From Caldicellulosiruptor acetigenus (GTDB lineage: Bacteria > Bacillota > Thermoanaerobacteria > Caldicellulosiruptorales > Caldicellulosiruptoraceae), in NCBI RefSeq assembly GCF_026914305.1, contig NZ_CP113866.1, positions 124,001 through 188,000 on the forward strand: 64,000 nt of DNA, in the 5' to 3' direction. Shown piece after piece: positions 55,660 to 63,418 of the stretch. The position numbers were made by a program, and so were the translations under genes. Position 1 is the first letter of the stretch. Each line of letters opens with the position of its first letter. Under the pieces are notes generated by a model that worked only from the letters and a program-made list of their open reading frames with translations, was not told where the DNA came from and searched no databases.

Positions 55660-55692
55660 AGGGCTTGCACAAAAGGGATGTGTGCAAGCCCT
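55660..55692 (+). terminator. Terminator of the mglBAC operon
   Basis: AGGGCTTGCACA (55660-55671) pairs perfectly with TGTGCAAGCCCT (55681-55692), 9-base loop, followed by TTGTTGCTTT. It lies between mglC and the convergent natB-like gene. Confidence 0.8.
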
Positions 55693-55700
55693 TTGTTGCT

Positions 55701-56906
55701 TTAATTCCTAAATAGCACCTTTTCATTTTCAAACATTCTTGCTGCAAACTTAATTGAGATTATAATGTAAACCAATGAAGAAATTATAAAAAGTCCCAGA
55801 TGCTCAAGATTGACAATATCGTAAATAAGTTCTTTTAATACAGAGATAGCATTTACAAGCGGAAGGACAAAATAGGTGTTTGTAAGTTCATTTGGCATCT
55901 TGTACATTGTTAAGTATGGCGGAATTACAACTATTATACTTATTGGTGAAAGATAAGTTTGCCCTTCTTTAAATGAGCGTGCATATGCGGCTATTGCCAC
56001 TTCAATTGCTGCAAAAATTATTGCTGTCAAGATTACAACTAATAGCATTATCAAAACTGTAATTGGTGATACTGAGTACCCTGAAAAAGGAGTATTTTTA
56101 AATCCTTCACCTAAAGCTGTTGGCAAAAGAACAAACGAAACAATAACACCTATTAGTGAAGAAAGTCCTGCCAAAAGCGCCATGATACTTACTGCCAAAT
56201 ATTTTCCTGTAACAATTGATGTCCTTGTTGCAGCTGTTGTCAAAAGAGGCTCTAGAGTTCCTCTTTCTTTTTCGCCGGCTGTGATGTCAATTGCAGCGTT
56301 CATTCCACCAAGTGCTGCCCACAGCGTCAGAAACATAGGAATTAAAAATGCCAAAAATGTTGCTGATTGTTTTTTTGGTGGTGCAACGTTTTCTTTTTTT
56401 ATGACAATTGGCTCAATAATTGACGGGTCTAAGTTTTTTGAAACAAGCCTCTGTTTTACTATCTGTTTTGAATATTCATTTATCATATTGCTAAGTATAT
56501 TTCCGACATTTGACGACTTCATATCTGCTTCGTTTGTTAAAATCTGAATGCTTGTCTGTTTCTCCTGCAAAAGAGAATTTTCGAAGTCTTTTGGAATTAC
56601 CAAAATGGCTTTGATTTTTCCATCCTGAAGCTGCTTTTTTGGATTATCAACATCAACAATTTGAAACTCTGATTTTTCAAGCATTAACACTATTTGTTTA
56701 GAATTTTCTTTGCCAATAACGCAGATATGTGTTTTCTCTGGCTTTACTTCATATGCCGATTTTGCTGCAACTGAGGCTATAATAAATATTACAGGAATAA
56801 ATAGCATTGGCAAAATTATGTTTACCAGCAGGGCTTTTCTATCTCTAAAAGCATCTTTGAGTTCTTTTTTAAGAACAATCCAAACGTGCTTAAAATTTAT
56901 GTTCAT
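55701..56906 (-). CDS. NatB-like ABC-2 type permease
   Basis: Membrane protein of 401 residues. A first helix (about 27-49) is followed by a roughly 130-residue extracytoplasmic region and then about five helices, the NatB / ABC2_membrane_3 layout. Signatures include KELKDAFRDRKALLVNIILP near the start and GEKERGTLEPLLTTAATRTS before the helix cluster. Its ATG overlaps the ATPase stop by 4 bp. NatAB of Bacillus exports sodium ions; related pairs export drugs or peptides, so the substrate is open. Confidence 0.88.
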   Translation of the reverse strand: MNINFKHVWIVLKKELKDAFRDRKALLVNIILPMLFIPVIFIIASVAAKSAYEVKPEKTHICVIGKENSKQIVLMLEKSEFQIVDVDNPKKQLQDGKIKAILVIPKDFENSLLQEKQTSIQILTNEADMKSSNVGNILSNMINEYSKQIVKQRLVSKNLDPSIIEPIVIKKENVAPPKKQSATFLAFLIPMFLTLWAALGGMNAAIDITAGEKERGTLEPLLTTAATRTSIVTGKYLAVSIMALLAGLSSLIGVIVSFVLLPTALGEGFKNTPFSGYSVSPITVLIMLLVVILTAIIFAAIEVAIAAYARSFKEGQTYLSPISIIVVIPPYLTMYKMPNELTNTYFVLPLVNAISVLKELIYDIVNLEHLGLFIISSLVYIIISIKFAARMFENEKVLFRN

Positions 56907-57628
56907 CTTTCCTCACCTACCAATCTTAAGAATATATCTTCGAAAGAAGCTCCAGAAAATCTTTGCTTGATTTCTTCAATTGTTCCGATAGCAATAAGTT
57001 TTCCTTTGTGAATAATTGCAACCCTGTCACAAAGCTTTTCAACCTCGCTCATTGAATGGCTTGAAAATATGATTGTTCTTCCTTCCTGTTTACATAGTCT
57101 TATAAAGTCATGTACCTCTTTTGCGGAAGACACATCCAAAGAGTTTGTTGGCTCATCGAATAGCATCACTTCTGGATTGTGAATGATAGAGCGCACAAAA
57201 CACACCTTTTGTTTCATTCCTTTTGAGAATGTTCCTGCAGGTCTGTCAATGTACTCTTGCATACCAAACTTTTGAGAAAGTTCATCAATTCTCTTTTTAA
57301 GTTCACCTTTGTCCATATCATGCAAAAGTCCAAAATATTCAATGTTCTCTCGTGCAGTCAGCCTTGCATAAAGCCCGCTTTCACTTCCAAAGAGGATTCC
57401 AATTTTTCGCCTTACCTTTTCGGGTTCTTTTGTGATGTCAAGCCCTGAGATGATGGCTGTTCCAGATGTGGGCTTGAGCATTGTTGCAAGCATTCTGAGG
57501 GTTGTTGTCTTGCCAGCACCGTTTTCACCAAGGATTCCAAAAATTTCACCTTTTTCAATTCTAAATGACAGCCTGTCAACAGCCAAAACCTTTCCAAAGT
57601 CTTTGGTAAGCTCAATCAGCTCTACCAT
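56903..57628 (-). CDS. NatA-like ABC transporter ATPase
   Basis: ATPase of 241 residues, single nucleotide-binding domain: Walker A GENGAGKTTTL, signature FSKGMKQKVCFVRS, Walker B VMLFDEPTNSLD and the switch His in IIFSSHSMSEVEKL. AGGAGG lies eight bases before the ATG. It is coupled by a 4-bp overlap to the permease downstream. The gene lies 49 bp after the membrane-protein gene at 57678 and is probably part of the GntR-controlled operon. Confidence 0.92.
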   Translation of the reverse strand: MVELIELTKDFGKVLAVDRLSFRIEKGEIFGILGENGAGKTTTLRMLATMLKPTSGTAIISGLDITKEPEKVRRKIGILFGSESGLYARLTARENIEYFGLLHDMDKGELKKRIDELSQKFGMQEYIDRPAGTFSKGMKQKVCFVRSIIHNPEVMLFDEPTNSLDVSSAKEVHDFIRLCKQEGRTIIFSSHSMSEVEKLCDRVAIIHKGKLIAIGTIEEIKQRFSGASFEDIFLRLVGEER

Positions 57629-57677
57629 TTTTACATCCTCCTGTGGTTTTGTTTTTTCTCAAAAAAAGATTTGCACA

Positions 57678-58379
57678 TCAAAATTCACGCCTGTAAATTA
57701 TCTTCAAGTTTACAAGGAGCGAAATGCAAAGCAGTAATATCGAGATAAACAAAAATGGAATTGATACCATAGAATCATTATACAGATTTGTAAAGAAGCT
57801 TGCAACTTTTTTATCGTCGGCTGTAGCGGAAAACAGGGGAACATAAAGGGAGATAAATACAAGGACATTTGTGACGGTTGCCAATATCAAAGTGAGTGTT
57901 CTGTTACGTATAAGAGAGATTACGGCCATCAGTAGACAGTAGATAGAAAATAGAAAAAGTGTTGTTGCAAGTGGAGATATAAAAAGAGGGTAGATATTGT
58001 ACTGTTGAGAGATACCTAATAGCCATTTTAAAATCCCAAAAACAACGTTAAAACCGGCAATGTACATTATAATCACAGCTACATCGTGCAGAAAATCCCA
58101 GATTACAATTGATGACTTTTTAGTGGGAAGTAGAACTAAAAAAGGTAAATATGAATTTGCCCTTGCTCGGTTTGCTATGGTGCTTCCTTCGTCGCTGTAA
58201 TAGAAAATGAGTTTATTTAGGCTCACAATGGTGGTTACAAGCGAAAAAGCATATCCGAGTGATACAGGTTTTATTTGCTGATGTAATAAGGCATAGAAGA
58301 CTGCAAATGCTAAAGCAAAGAAAATAAATACTACCATCATAACTTTTGTACCTTTCACATATACAAAATATTCTTTCAT
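57678..58379 (-). CDS. ABC-2 type membrane subunit (second of a pair)
   Basis: Hydrophobic protein of 233 residues with about six membrane helices and no extracellular domain. I recognise no specific family beyond a general ABC-2 permease appearance. The ATG at 58379 (MKEYFVY) has GAGGGG nine bases upstream; the ATG at 58388 abuts that site. Its position after the gene at 58404, and with an ATPase upstream, suggests that both form the membrane part of one exporter. Confidence 0.6.
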   Translation of the reverse strand: MKEYFVYVKGTKVMMVVFIFFALAFAVFYALLHQQIKPVSLGYAFSLVTTIVSLNKLIFYYSDEGSTIANRARANSYLPFLVLLPTKKSSIVIWDFLHDVAVIIMYIAGFNVVFGILKWLLGISQQYNIYPLFISPLATTLFLFSIYCLLMAVISLIRNRTLTLILATVTNVLVFISLYVPLFSATADDKKVASFFTNLYNDSMVSIPFLFISILLLCISLLVNLKIIYRREF

Positions 58380-58403
58380 TTTTTTCATCCCCTCAAAAGA
58401 TTT

Positions 58404-59093
58404 TTAGAATTCCTTTTTAAGCAGTAATTTGTAAGTAGTAAAAAAAGATAAAATGAGGATTAAAAGAGTGTAGACAATTGATATAACTATGTTTTTTATT
58501 AAAAGTGAATTATAGAAGAATGTATGACCTTTAATGCTTGGTTCTAAGTTCAAGCTGAAAATTAGTATTGTTCCCATTAGTGCTATAATCAAAAAATAAG
58601 TAAACGTTACAGAAATGTAAACATATACATTATGCCTGTTTTTACCACTCATCCAAATAAATAGAGGTTGAATTGCTATTACCGTATTAATACAAATAAA
58701 TAGATATTCTAAAACTTCATCAATAAACTGATTCATATTTAACGAACTTTTGTGAAACAACAAAAAAGTAACCAATGAGAATGTCAAAATGGGGATGGTA
58801 ACTATAATAATGTATCTAATAAATTGATTAATAACAATATTGATTTTCTTTACTGGTAACAACATCAATAAATATAATTCGTTTTGATAATAATCTTTGC
58901 CATAAAAATCTGATATCAATAATGAAACAAAAATGCCAGTCCAAATAGAATTAAAAAACTTATGAACAATTCTATTAATATCAGAGTTTTTTTCTAAAGC
59001 AAATAAAATTAAACTCATATATAAAATATATATTGAAAGGACAATGAAAAACCATAAGATATTTCTTCTATACAACTTCCAGTACTTCATCAT
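58404..59093 (-). CDS. ABC-2 type membrane subunit (first of a pair)
   Basis: Hydrophobic protein of 229 residues (MMKYWKLYRRNILWFFIV start) with about six helices. The beginning overlaps the end of the ATPase gene by some 26 bp, so expression is coupled. GAAGGGA lies five bases before the ATG at 59093. Low GC and many Phe, Ile and Tyr codons match its neighbour. It probably forms a heterodimeric exporter with the protein at 57678, energised by the ATPase at 59068. Confidence 0.6.
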   Translation of the reverse strand: MMKYWKLYRRNILWFFIVLSIYILYMSLILFALEKNSDINRIVHKFFNSIWTGIFVSLLISDFYGKDYYQNELYLLMLLPVKKINIVINQFIRYIIIVTIPILTFSLVTFLLFHKSSLNMNQFIDEVLEYLFICINTVIAIQPLFIWMSGKNRHNVYVYISVTFTYFLIIALMGTILIFSLNLEPSIKGHTFFYNSLLIKNIVISIVYTLLILILSFFTTYKLLLKKEF

Positions 59094-59943
59094 TCTCATC
59101 CCTTCTCACGAGCATAACATAGAACTTTTCAATGGAGGGCTTTTCAACCACAAATTCATCTTGAAAAATCTTAACATCTTTTTTGCGGCACAGTGCCTCA
59201 AAAGAAAGTGTGCTTTTCTTCAAAGATAAAACTGCACTTTTTGGAATTTTGTCATATTCATTTGCTGCTCCCTTCACTATGCAGTAATCATCTTGAATAC
59301 TTTCACGCGATGAGCTGAATACAATCTTGCCTCCATCAATAATTGTTACAAAATCAGCAACATTTTCAATGTCAGACACGATGTGTGTTGAGTAAAAGAC
59401 AGCTTTTTCTTCTGATTGAACAAACTCCTGCAAAATCTCAACAAACTGGTTCCTTGCAACAGGGTCAAGCCCAGATGTTGGCTCATCTAAAATCAAAAGG
59501 TCTGGTCTGTGGGATAAAGCTAAGGCAATTGAAAACTTCATTACTGTTCCTTTCGACAGCTGGGCAATTCTTTTGTTCTGGTCAATTTCAAAAAGGTCGC
59601 AAAGTTTTTTGTAGAGCTTGTTATCCCATGTTTTGTAAAATGCCTTCATTATTTCTTTTACCTCTTTTGGTTTTAGATACCCTGGCACAATTGGATTTTC
59701 CAGAACCACCCCAAGCTTTTGTTTGATTTGTACTTCGTCACAGTTAAAAGGCTTTTCAAAGATTAAAACTTCCCCACTTTCTTTTTTGACAAGGTCAAGA
59801 ATGCACTTTATCAAAGTTGTCTTGCCAGCACCGTTTCTCCCCAATAGCGCCATTATATAGCCACTTTCTAAAGTAAGCTCTTGTATTTCGAGCTTAAAGT
59901 TTTTGTATGTCTTTGTAAGATTTCTGACATACAGGGCAATCAT
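59068..59943 (-). CDS. ABC transporter ATPase (YtrB/BcrA-like)
   Basis: ATPase of 291 residues. Walker A GRNGAGKTTLI, signature LSKGTVMKFSIALALSHRPD, Walker B LLILDEPTSGLDP and the switch His in VFYSTHIVSDIENV. A C-terminal extension of about 80 residues follows, as in many drug- and peptide-export ATPases. The ATG at 59943 has AAGGAGAT ten bases upstream; it starts one base after the GntR stop. Operon order GntR, ATPase, two membrane proteins resembles ytr-type operons that respond to cell-wall-active compounds. Confidence 0.9.
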   Translation of the reverse strand: MIALYVRNLTKTYKNFKLEIQELTLESGYIMALLGRNGAGKTTLIKCILDLVKKESGEVLIFEKPFNCDEVQIKQKLGVVLENPIVPGYLKPKEVKEIMKAFYKTWDNKLYKKLCDLFEIDQNKRIAQLSKGTVMKFSIALALSHRPDLLILDEPTSGLDPVARNQFVEILQEFVQSEEKAVFYSTHIVSDIENVADFVTIIDGGKIVFSSSRESIQDDYCIVKGAANEYDKIPKSAVLSLKKSTLSFEALCRKKDVKIFQDEFVVEKPSIEKFYVMLVRRDENDEVLEVV

Positions 59944-59944
59944 C

Positions 59945-60328
59945 TTAGGCTTCATCTCCTTTATAAAGTTTTTCAATCATATCAATCAATTTTTTTAGTT
60001 CAATTCTCAAAAGCTTTGCTTTCCTGACAACTTTTTGCAAGTCCTCTTCAATCTCTTTTGCGCCAAGGTTAGAAATTTTTTCTTTATCAATCTCAGCAAC
60101 AAATGTTCCTCTTGCCGGCACTGTAACAATAAAACCTTCTTTTTCAAGCTCTTCATATGCTCTTTTAGTTGTTATGACACTGACATTTAGCTCTTTTGCC
60201 AAAACTCTGATTGATGGTAAAGCTTCTCCTGCCTTAAGACTTCCCTCTATTATCTGTTTCTTTATTTGATTTTTGATTTGTTCATATATAGGCTGGTTTG
60301 ACGTTTGCGAAATCACAAGCTTTAACAC
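59945..60328 (-). CDS. GntR-family regulator, YtrA type
   Basis: Repressor of 127 residues: an N-terminal winged helix (QPIYEQIKNQIKKQIIEGSL, then AGEALPSIRVLAKELNVSVI, TTKRAYEELEKEGFI and PARGTFVA) and a short helical tail of about 50 residues, the YtrA layout without a large effector domain. The start is a GTG with AAAGGA upstream. It is the first gene of the exporter operon, and a palindrome overlaps the promoter just upstream, which points to autoregulation. Confidence 0.93.
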   Translation of the reverse strand: MLKLVISQTSNQPIYEQIKNQIKKQIIEGSLKAGEALPSIRVLAKELNVSVITTKRAYEELEKEGFIVTVPARGTFVAEIDKEKISNLGAKEIEEDLQKVVRKAKLLRIELKKLIDMIEKLYKGDEA

Positions 60329-60350
60329 ATTTTCCTTTCCCCTTTTGCAT

Positions 60351-60392
60351 ACTGTATATATACAGTATATACAGTTATGATTGGGTTGTCAA
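60351..60392 (-). promoter_or_regulatory. Promoter and palindromic operator of the GntR/exporter operon
   Basis: On the minus strand TTGACA (60392-60387), a 17-bp spacer and TATACT (60369-60364) form a strong promoter. ACTGTATATATACAGT (60351-60366) is a perfect 16-bp palindrome overlapping the -10 and start site, and a third half-site TATACAGT lies at 60368-60375. YtrA-type regulators bind palindromes of this TGTATA kind, so repression by the first gene product is very plausible. Confidence 0.85.
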
Positions 60393-60551
60393 TACTATTT
60401 CAAGTCATCATTAGACATTCCCTCTTCGCCCCCCTTCTAATTTCATCCAAACCCAATTGCACTTTCACAGTAATTTGTTTTTGTTGAAGGAAATTAACTG
60501 GTAGGTTAAAATATAGTCGTAACATGCTAAGGAGGGTTTCTATTTTTGAAC

Positions 60552-60712
60552 ACATTTTTATGAACTATGAGGAATGTAAATAGTAAACCAGCAAGATGCC
60601 TTTGGGTTGTGTTTTAAGTTTTATCTGAACTATATAAGGAATGTAAACGAGAAATAGATATCAAATTTTATAAAATGTGTTCAAGTTTCATCTGATCTAT
60701 AGATGGAGATGC
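60552..60712. CRISPR. Relic CRISPR-like array: three degenerate repeats
   Basis: Three related units occur at 60552-60581, 60618-60648 and about 60685-60712, start-to-start distances 66 and 67 bp. The best-preserved unit begins GTTTTATCTGAACTAT and ends GGAATGTAAAC; unit 1 shares TGAACTATGAGGAATGTAAA, and unit 3 keeps only its first half (GTTTCATCTGATCTAT). A repeat near 30 bp with spacers of about 36 bp is CRISPR geometry. No cas gene is in the window and repeats are diverged, so this is probably a dead array end. The unit-3 copy reaches into the leader of the TadA-like gene. Confidence 0.6.
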
Positions 60713-60798
60713 AATTAAACATTCAAAAGACAGTTTTTGATGACAAAAAAGTTCAAAAAAATTTGTTAAAAATTGATAAAGAAAAAGGTGATAAGTTG

Positions 60799-61230
60799 AT
60801 GTATATATATAATGTGATGAAAACTCTGATAGAGTATGCAAGTCGTTCAAATGACATCCCAGTTGCGGCGGCTGTTGTAAAGGATGGAAGAATTATTAGT
60901 ATCAAAAGAAATGACAGTAAAAAAGCCATTTACCACGCAGAGATTCTTGCCATAATTGACGCCACATCAAAGCTTTCTACAAAGGACCTGAGAAGCTGCG
61001 AGATGTTTGTGACAAAAGAGCCATGCCCGATGTGTATGAGTGCAATAGTTTTGAGTAAAGTAAAAAGGCTTTATTTTGGTGCAAGAGATTTCAAAATGGG
61101 TGCTGCTGAGTCTTGCTTTAATCTTTCACAACATCCTTTTTTAAATCATAAGGTAGAAGTGATAGGAGGAATATGTGAAGATGAGTGCAGACTTCTTTTA
61201 AAAAGGTTCTTTGAAGAAAAGCGAAGATAA
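60799..61230 (+). CDS. TadA-like tRNA adenosine deaminase (cytidine deaminase superfamily)
   Basis: Zinc deaminase of 143 residues. TadA edits A34 to inosine in tRNA-Arg(ACG). The zinc site is HAEILA (His46, catalytic Glu48) and EPCPMCMSAIVLSKV (Cys76, Cys79). FGARDFKMGAAESCFNL and HPFLNHKVEVIGG match TadA closely. The ATG at 60799 has AAAGGTG eight bases upstream; the longer frame begins inside the CRISPR-like relic and is rejected. The family's GEVPVGA is here SNDIPVAAA, slightly divergent, so another deaminase of the superfamily is possible. Confidence 0.82.
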   Translation: MYIYNVMKTLIEYASRSNDIPVAAAVVKDGRIISIKRNDSKKAIYHAEILAIIDATSKLSTKDLRSCEMFVTKEPCPMCMSAIVLSKVKRLYFGARDFKMGAAESCFNLSQHPFLNHKVEVIGGICEDECRLLLKRFFEEKRR

Positions 61231-61384
61231 GCTTTCTAAATAGGTAAGTTTTAATACTTGGATGTGTAAAGCAGAAGATTTGAGGGTATATATCAAGTAG
61301 AAGAGATTTTTCGGGCACAAAAGAGGTATTGATTGTGGTATTTTTGTAGGATGGATATTATAAAAAATTGGGAAAGAAGGTTGC

Positions 61385-61846
61385 GTGGAGGAGATGGAGA
61401 ACAAATTTTTACAGCTTGTGTTTACAAGTAATCTCCAGCTTGTCAAAGTAGCAGAAAAAGAGATTCTATCATTTTTAATGAGGGAAGCTAATATATCAGC
61501 AGATGAGCTTTTGGAGTTCAAGCTCATAGTAAATGAACTTCTAATAAATGCTGTTGTCCATGGCAATAAAGAAGACAGTTCAAAGTCTGTAAAAGTAAAG
61601 GTTGGAATAGTAGACAGAAAGCTTAGCTACATTGTCGTGGAGGACGAAGGAGAAGGATTTGATATTGATAGGGTGTTTAAAGAATACACCCCATACGATG
61701 AAAAGGACGAGATAGAAGATTTATATGAGTTTGGTCGAGGACTTATGATAGTTGCTTCTCTGTGTGAAAGGGTCAAGCAGAACCAAAAAGGGAATAAGAT
61801 TGTGGCTGTAAGAAGGCTCAAAAAAGAAGAAGATTATTATGTTTGA
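61385..61846 (+). CDS. RsbW/SpoIIAB-like ATP-binding (HATPase_c) protein
   Basis: Small protein of 153 residues consisting of a GHKL ATPase domain: NELLINAVVHGNKED (N box), VVEDEGEGFDIDRVF (G1 box) and GRGLMIVASLCERV (G2 box). Such proteins are anti-sigma factor kinases acting on STAS-domain antagonists in partner-switching control. No anti-anti-sigma or sigma gene is adjacent, so its partners must be elsewhere. The start is a GTG at 61385 or ATG at 61394; GGAGGAG overlaps the former. Confidence 0.85.
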   Translation: MEEMENKFLQLVFTSNLQLVKVAEKEILSFLMREANISADELLEFKLIVNELLINAVVHGNKEDSSKSVKVKVGIVDRKLSYIVVEDEGEGFDIDRVFKEYTPYDEKDEIEDLYEFGRGLMIVASLCERVKQNQKGNKIVAVRRLKKEEDYYV

Positions 61847-61868
61847 AAATAACATTAAGTTTGGATGC

Positions 61869-61900
61869 AAGACTGTCAAAATATGCGACAGTCTTTTTTA
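61869..61900 (+). terminator. Rho-independent terminator after the RsbW-like gene
   Basis: AAGACTGTC (61869-61877) pairs with GACAGTCTT (61887-61895), 9-base loop, followed by TTTTATTTT. Confidence 0.88.
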
Positions 61901-62032
61901 TTTTGTGCACTTTTTTAGAAATTTTAAAGAAGCTAAATAAAAGTCTCTTTTCCTTAATTTTTTGACCTTGAAAAACCTAAAAGAAAAATCATAGAATCTA
62001 AAGAAATAAAAAATACTGAGGTGAGAAAGGCA

Positions 62033-63238
62033 ATGTTTTCTTTAAAGAGCTACCTTCCCGATGCTACTTTGTCAAAGTATGTGAAAGTTTTAGTGCATGC
62101 AAATGAAAATATTTTTGTGAAGATATCTCTTGGCAAAGAACAACTAATAGAAAGATTTCTCAGAGAAGATGAGATTTTGGACGCGGTTGTTGAACTGAAT
62201 GAAGGAAGAAACGACTTGCAGATTGAAGGTGAAAATCTTGATGGTTGCAAGTATGTTATGAACAAAAGCATAAGATATCTGGAAAAACCATTTGCAATAG
62301 TTGACCAAAACTATGCGGGGTGCGACAAAGATGTTGTAAGCGGTATAGTTTTTTGCAAAAGTTTAAAAAGCTTGACCGAAATCCTTAAAAAAGAAAACTC
62401 TTCATATAAAGCTGTGTTTATAAGAAATGGAATTTACAGAGAAAAAGTAAATATTGATTCGTCAAGGGTAATGCTAATTGGTGAGGACAAAAACAAAACC
62501 ATTGTGACTTATTCGTTGGCAGCAGGACTTCCCGCAGAAAATGGAGGAATTTTAGCTACTTCAAACACTGCTACCTTTACAATATCTGGAGAGGATTTTG
62601 TTGTTGAAAATATCACATTTGAAAATGGTTTTGATAGAAATGTTCCGATTGAGCACAGACAGGCTGTTGCAGTGAAAGCGTTGGCTGACAGGTTAATGTT
62701 TTTCAACTGCATTTTTAAAAGCACCCAGGATACTCTTTATGCTGATTTTGGAAGACAGTATTATTATAGATGCTACATAGAGGGAGATGTGGACTTCATA
62801 TTTGGGGCTGCACAAGCCGTTTTCGAAGAATGTGTGATATTTTCGCTTGACAGGGAAGACAGAAAAATAAAAGGATATGTCACCGCAGCAAGTACAAAAC
62901 CAGATAGCCAGTATGGGTTCTTGTTTATAAGGTGCAAGCTCATATCCAATATAAGAGAAAAAGAATGTGTCTACCTTGGAAGACCATGGCATCCATCTTC
63001 TGACCCTCACAGGTGGGTAAATGTTGTGTTCAAAGAGTGCTATTTAGATAGTCACATTCATCCCGATGGCTGGTGCGAGATGCACGGCTTTTGCCCTGAA
63101 AATGAGAGATTTTTTGAGTATAAAAATTTTGGTCCAGGTAGCAGCAAACAAAATTCCAAAAGACCTCAACTTGATGAAATAGAAGCTGAGAGGTATACAA
63201 GGGAAAATGTTTTGGGAGAGTGGAAAGTAGAAATATAG
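62033..63238 (+). CDS. Pectin methylesterase, family CE8, without signal peptide
   Basis: Enzyme of 401 residues that would remove methyl groups from pectin or oligogalacturonides. About 90 N-terminal residues of unknown nature precede the right-handed beta-helix. Catalytic signatures are clear: RQAVAVKALADRLMFFNC, STQDTLYAD (Gln232, Asp233), GDVDFIFGAAQAVFEEC (Asp254) and YLGRPWHP (Arg317, Trp319). The ATG at 62033 has GAGGTGAG seven bases upstream; a GTG at 62021 overlaps that site. No signal peptide or SLH region is seen, so it may act in the cytoplasm on imported oligomers. No other pectin gene is in the window. Confidence 0.88.
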   Translation: MFSLKSYLPDATLSKYVKVLVHANENIFVKISLGKEQLIERFLREDEILDAVVELNEGRNDLQIEGENLDGCKYVMNKSIRYLEKPFAIVDQNYAGCDKDVVSGIVFCKSLKSLTEILKKENSSYKAVFIRNGIYREKVNIDSSRVMLIGEDKNKTIVTYSLAAGLPAENGGILATSNTATFTISGEDFVVENITFENGFDRNVPIEHRQAVAVKALADRLMFFNCIFKSTQDTLYADFGRQYYYRCYIEGDVDFIFGAAQAVFEECVIFSLDREDRKIKGYVTAASTKPDSQYGFLFIRCKLISNIREKECVYLGRPWHPSSDPHRWVNVVFKECYLDSHIHPDGWCEMHGFCPENERFFEYKNFGPGSSKQNSKRPQLDEIEAERYTRENVLGEWKVEI

Positions 63239-63261
63239 CGTACACAGTATTAAAAAGTAGG

Positions 63262-63287
63262 AGCGGGCAGATGCCTGCTTTTTTATT
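63262..63287 (+). terminator. Terminator after the pectin methylesterase gene
   Basis: AGCGGGCA (63262-63269) pairs with TGCCTGCT (63272-63279), one mismatch and a two-base loop, followed by TTTTTTATTTT. Confidence 0.75.
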
Positions 63288-63418
63288 TTCACCTTTAAAA
63301 TGTTTGACCAATCTTGTGTAATCATTTTGAATTTTGTATTGCAATTCCTCAAAAAATCGAGTAGAATATTAGTAAGCTGACACACAAATCCACATATAAG
63401 AATAGGTGATGAAGAGTT

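Larger units (their letters stand above)
60329..60798. other. 470-bp intergenic region before the TadA-like gene
   Basis: Contains the GntR promoter/operator (60351-60392), then about 160 bp in which I recognise nothing except a C-rich tract near 60418-60438, then the CRISPR-like relic (60552-60712), and finally the AAAGGTG ribosome site at about 60785. An open frame reaching back to 60703 is leader, not protein. Confidence 0.6.

Noticed and set aside
60703-60798. 32-residue N-terminal extension of the TadA-like protein
   Set aside because: It begins in the CRISPR-like relic, has no ribosome site, and TadA proteins start close to the ATG at 60799.
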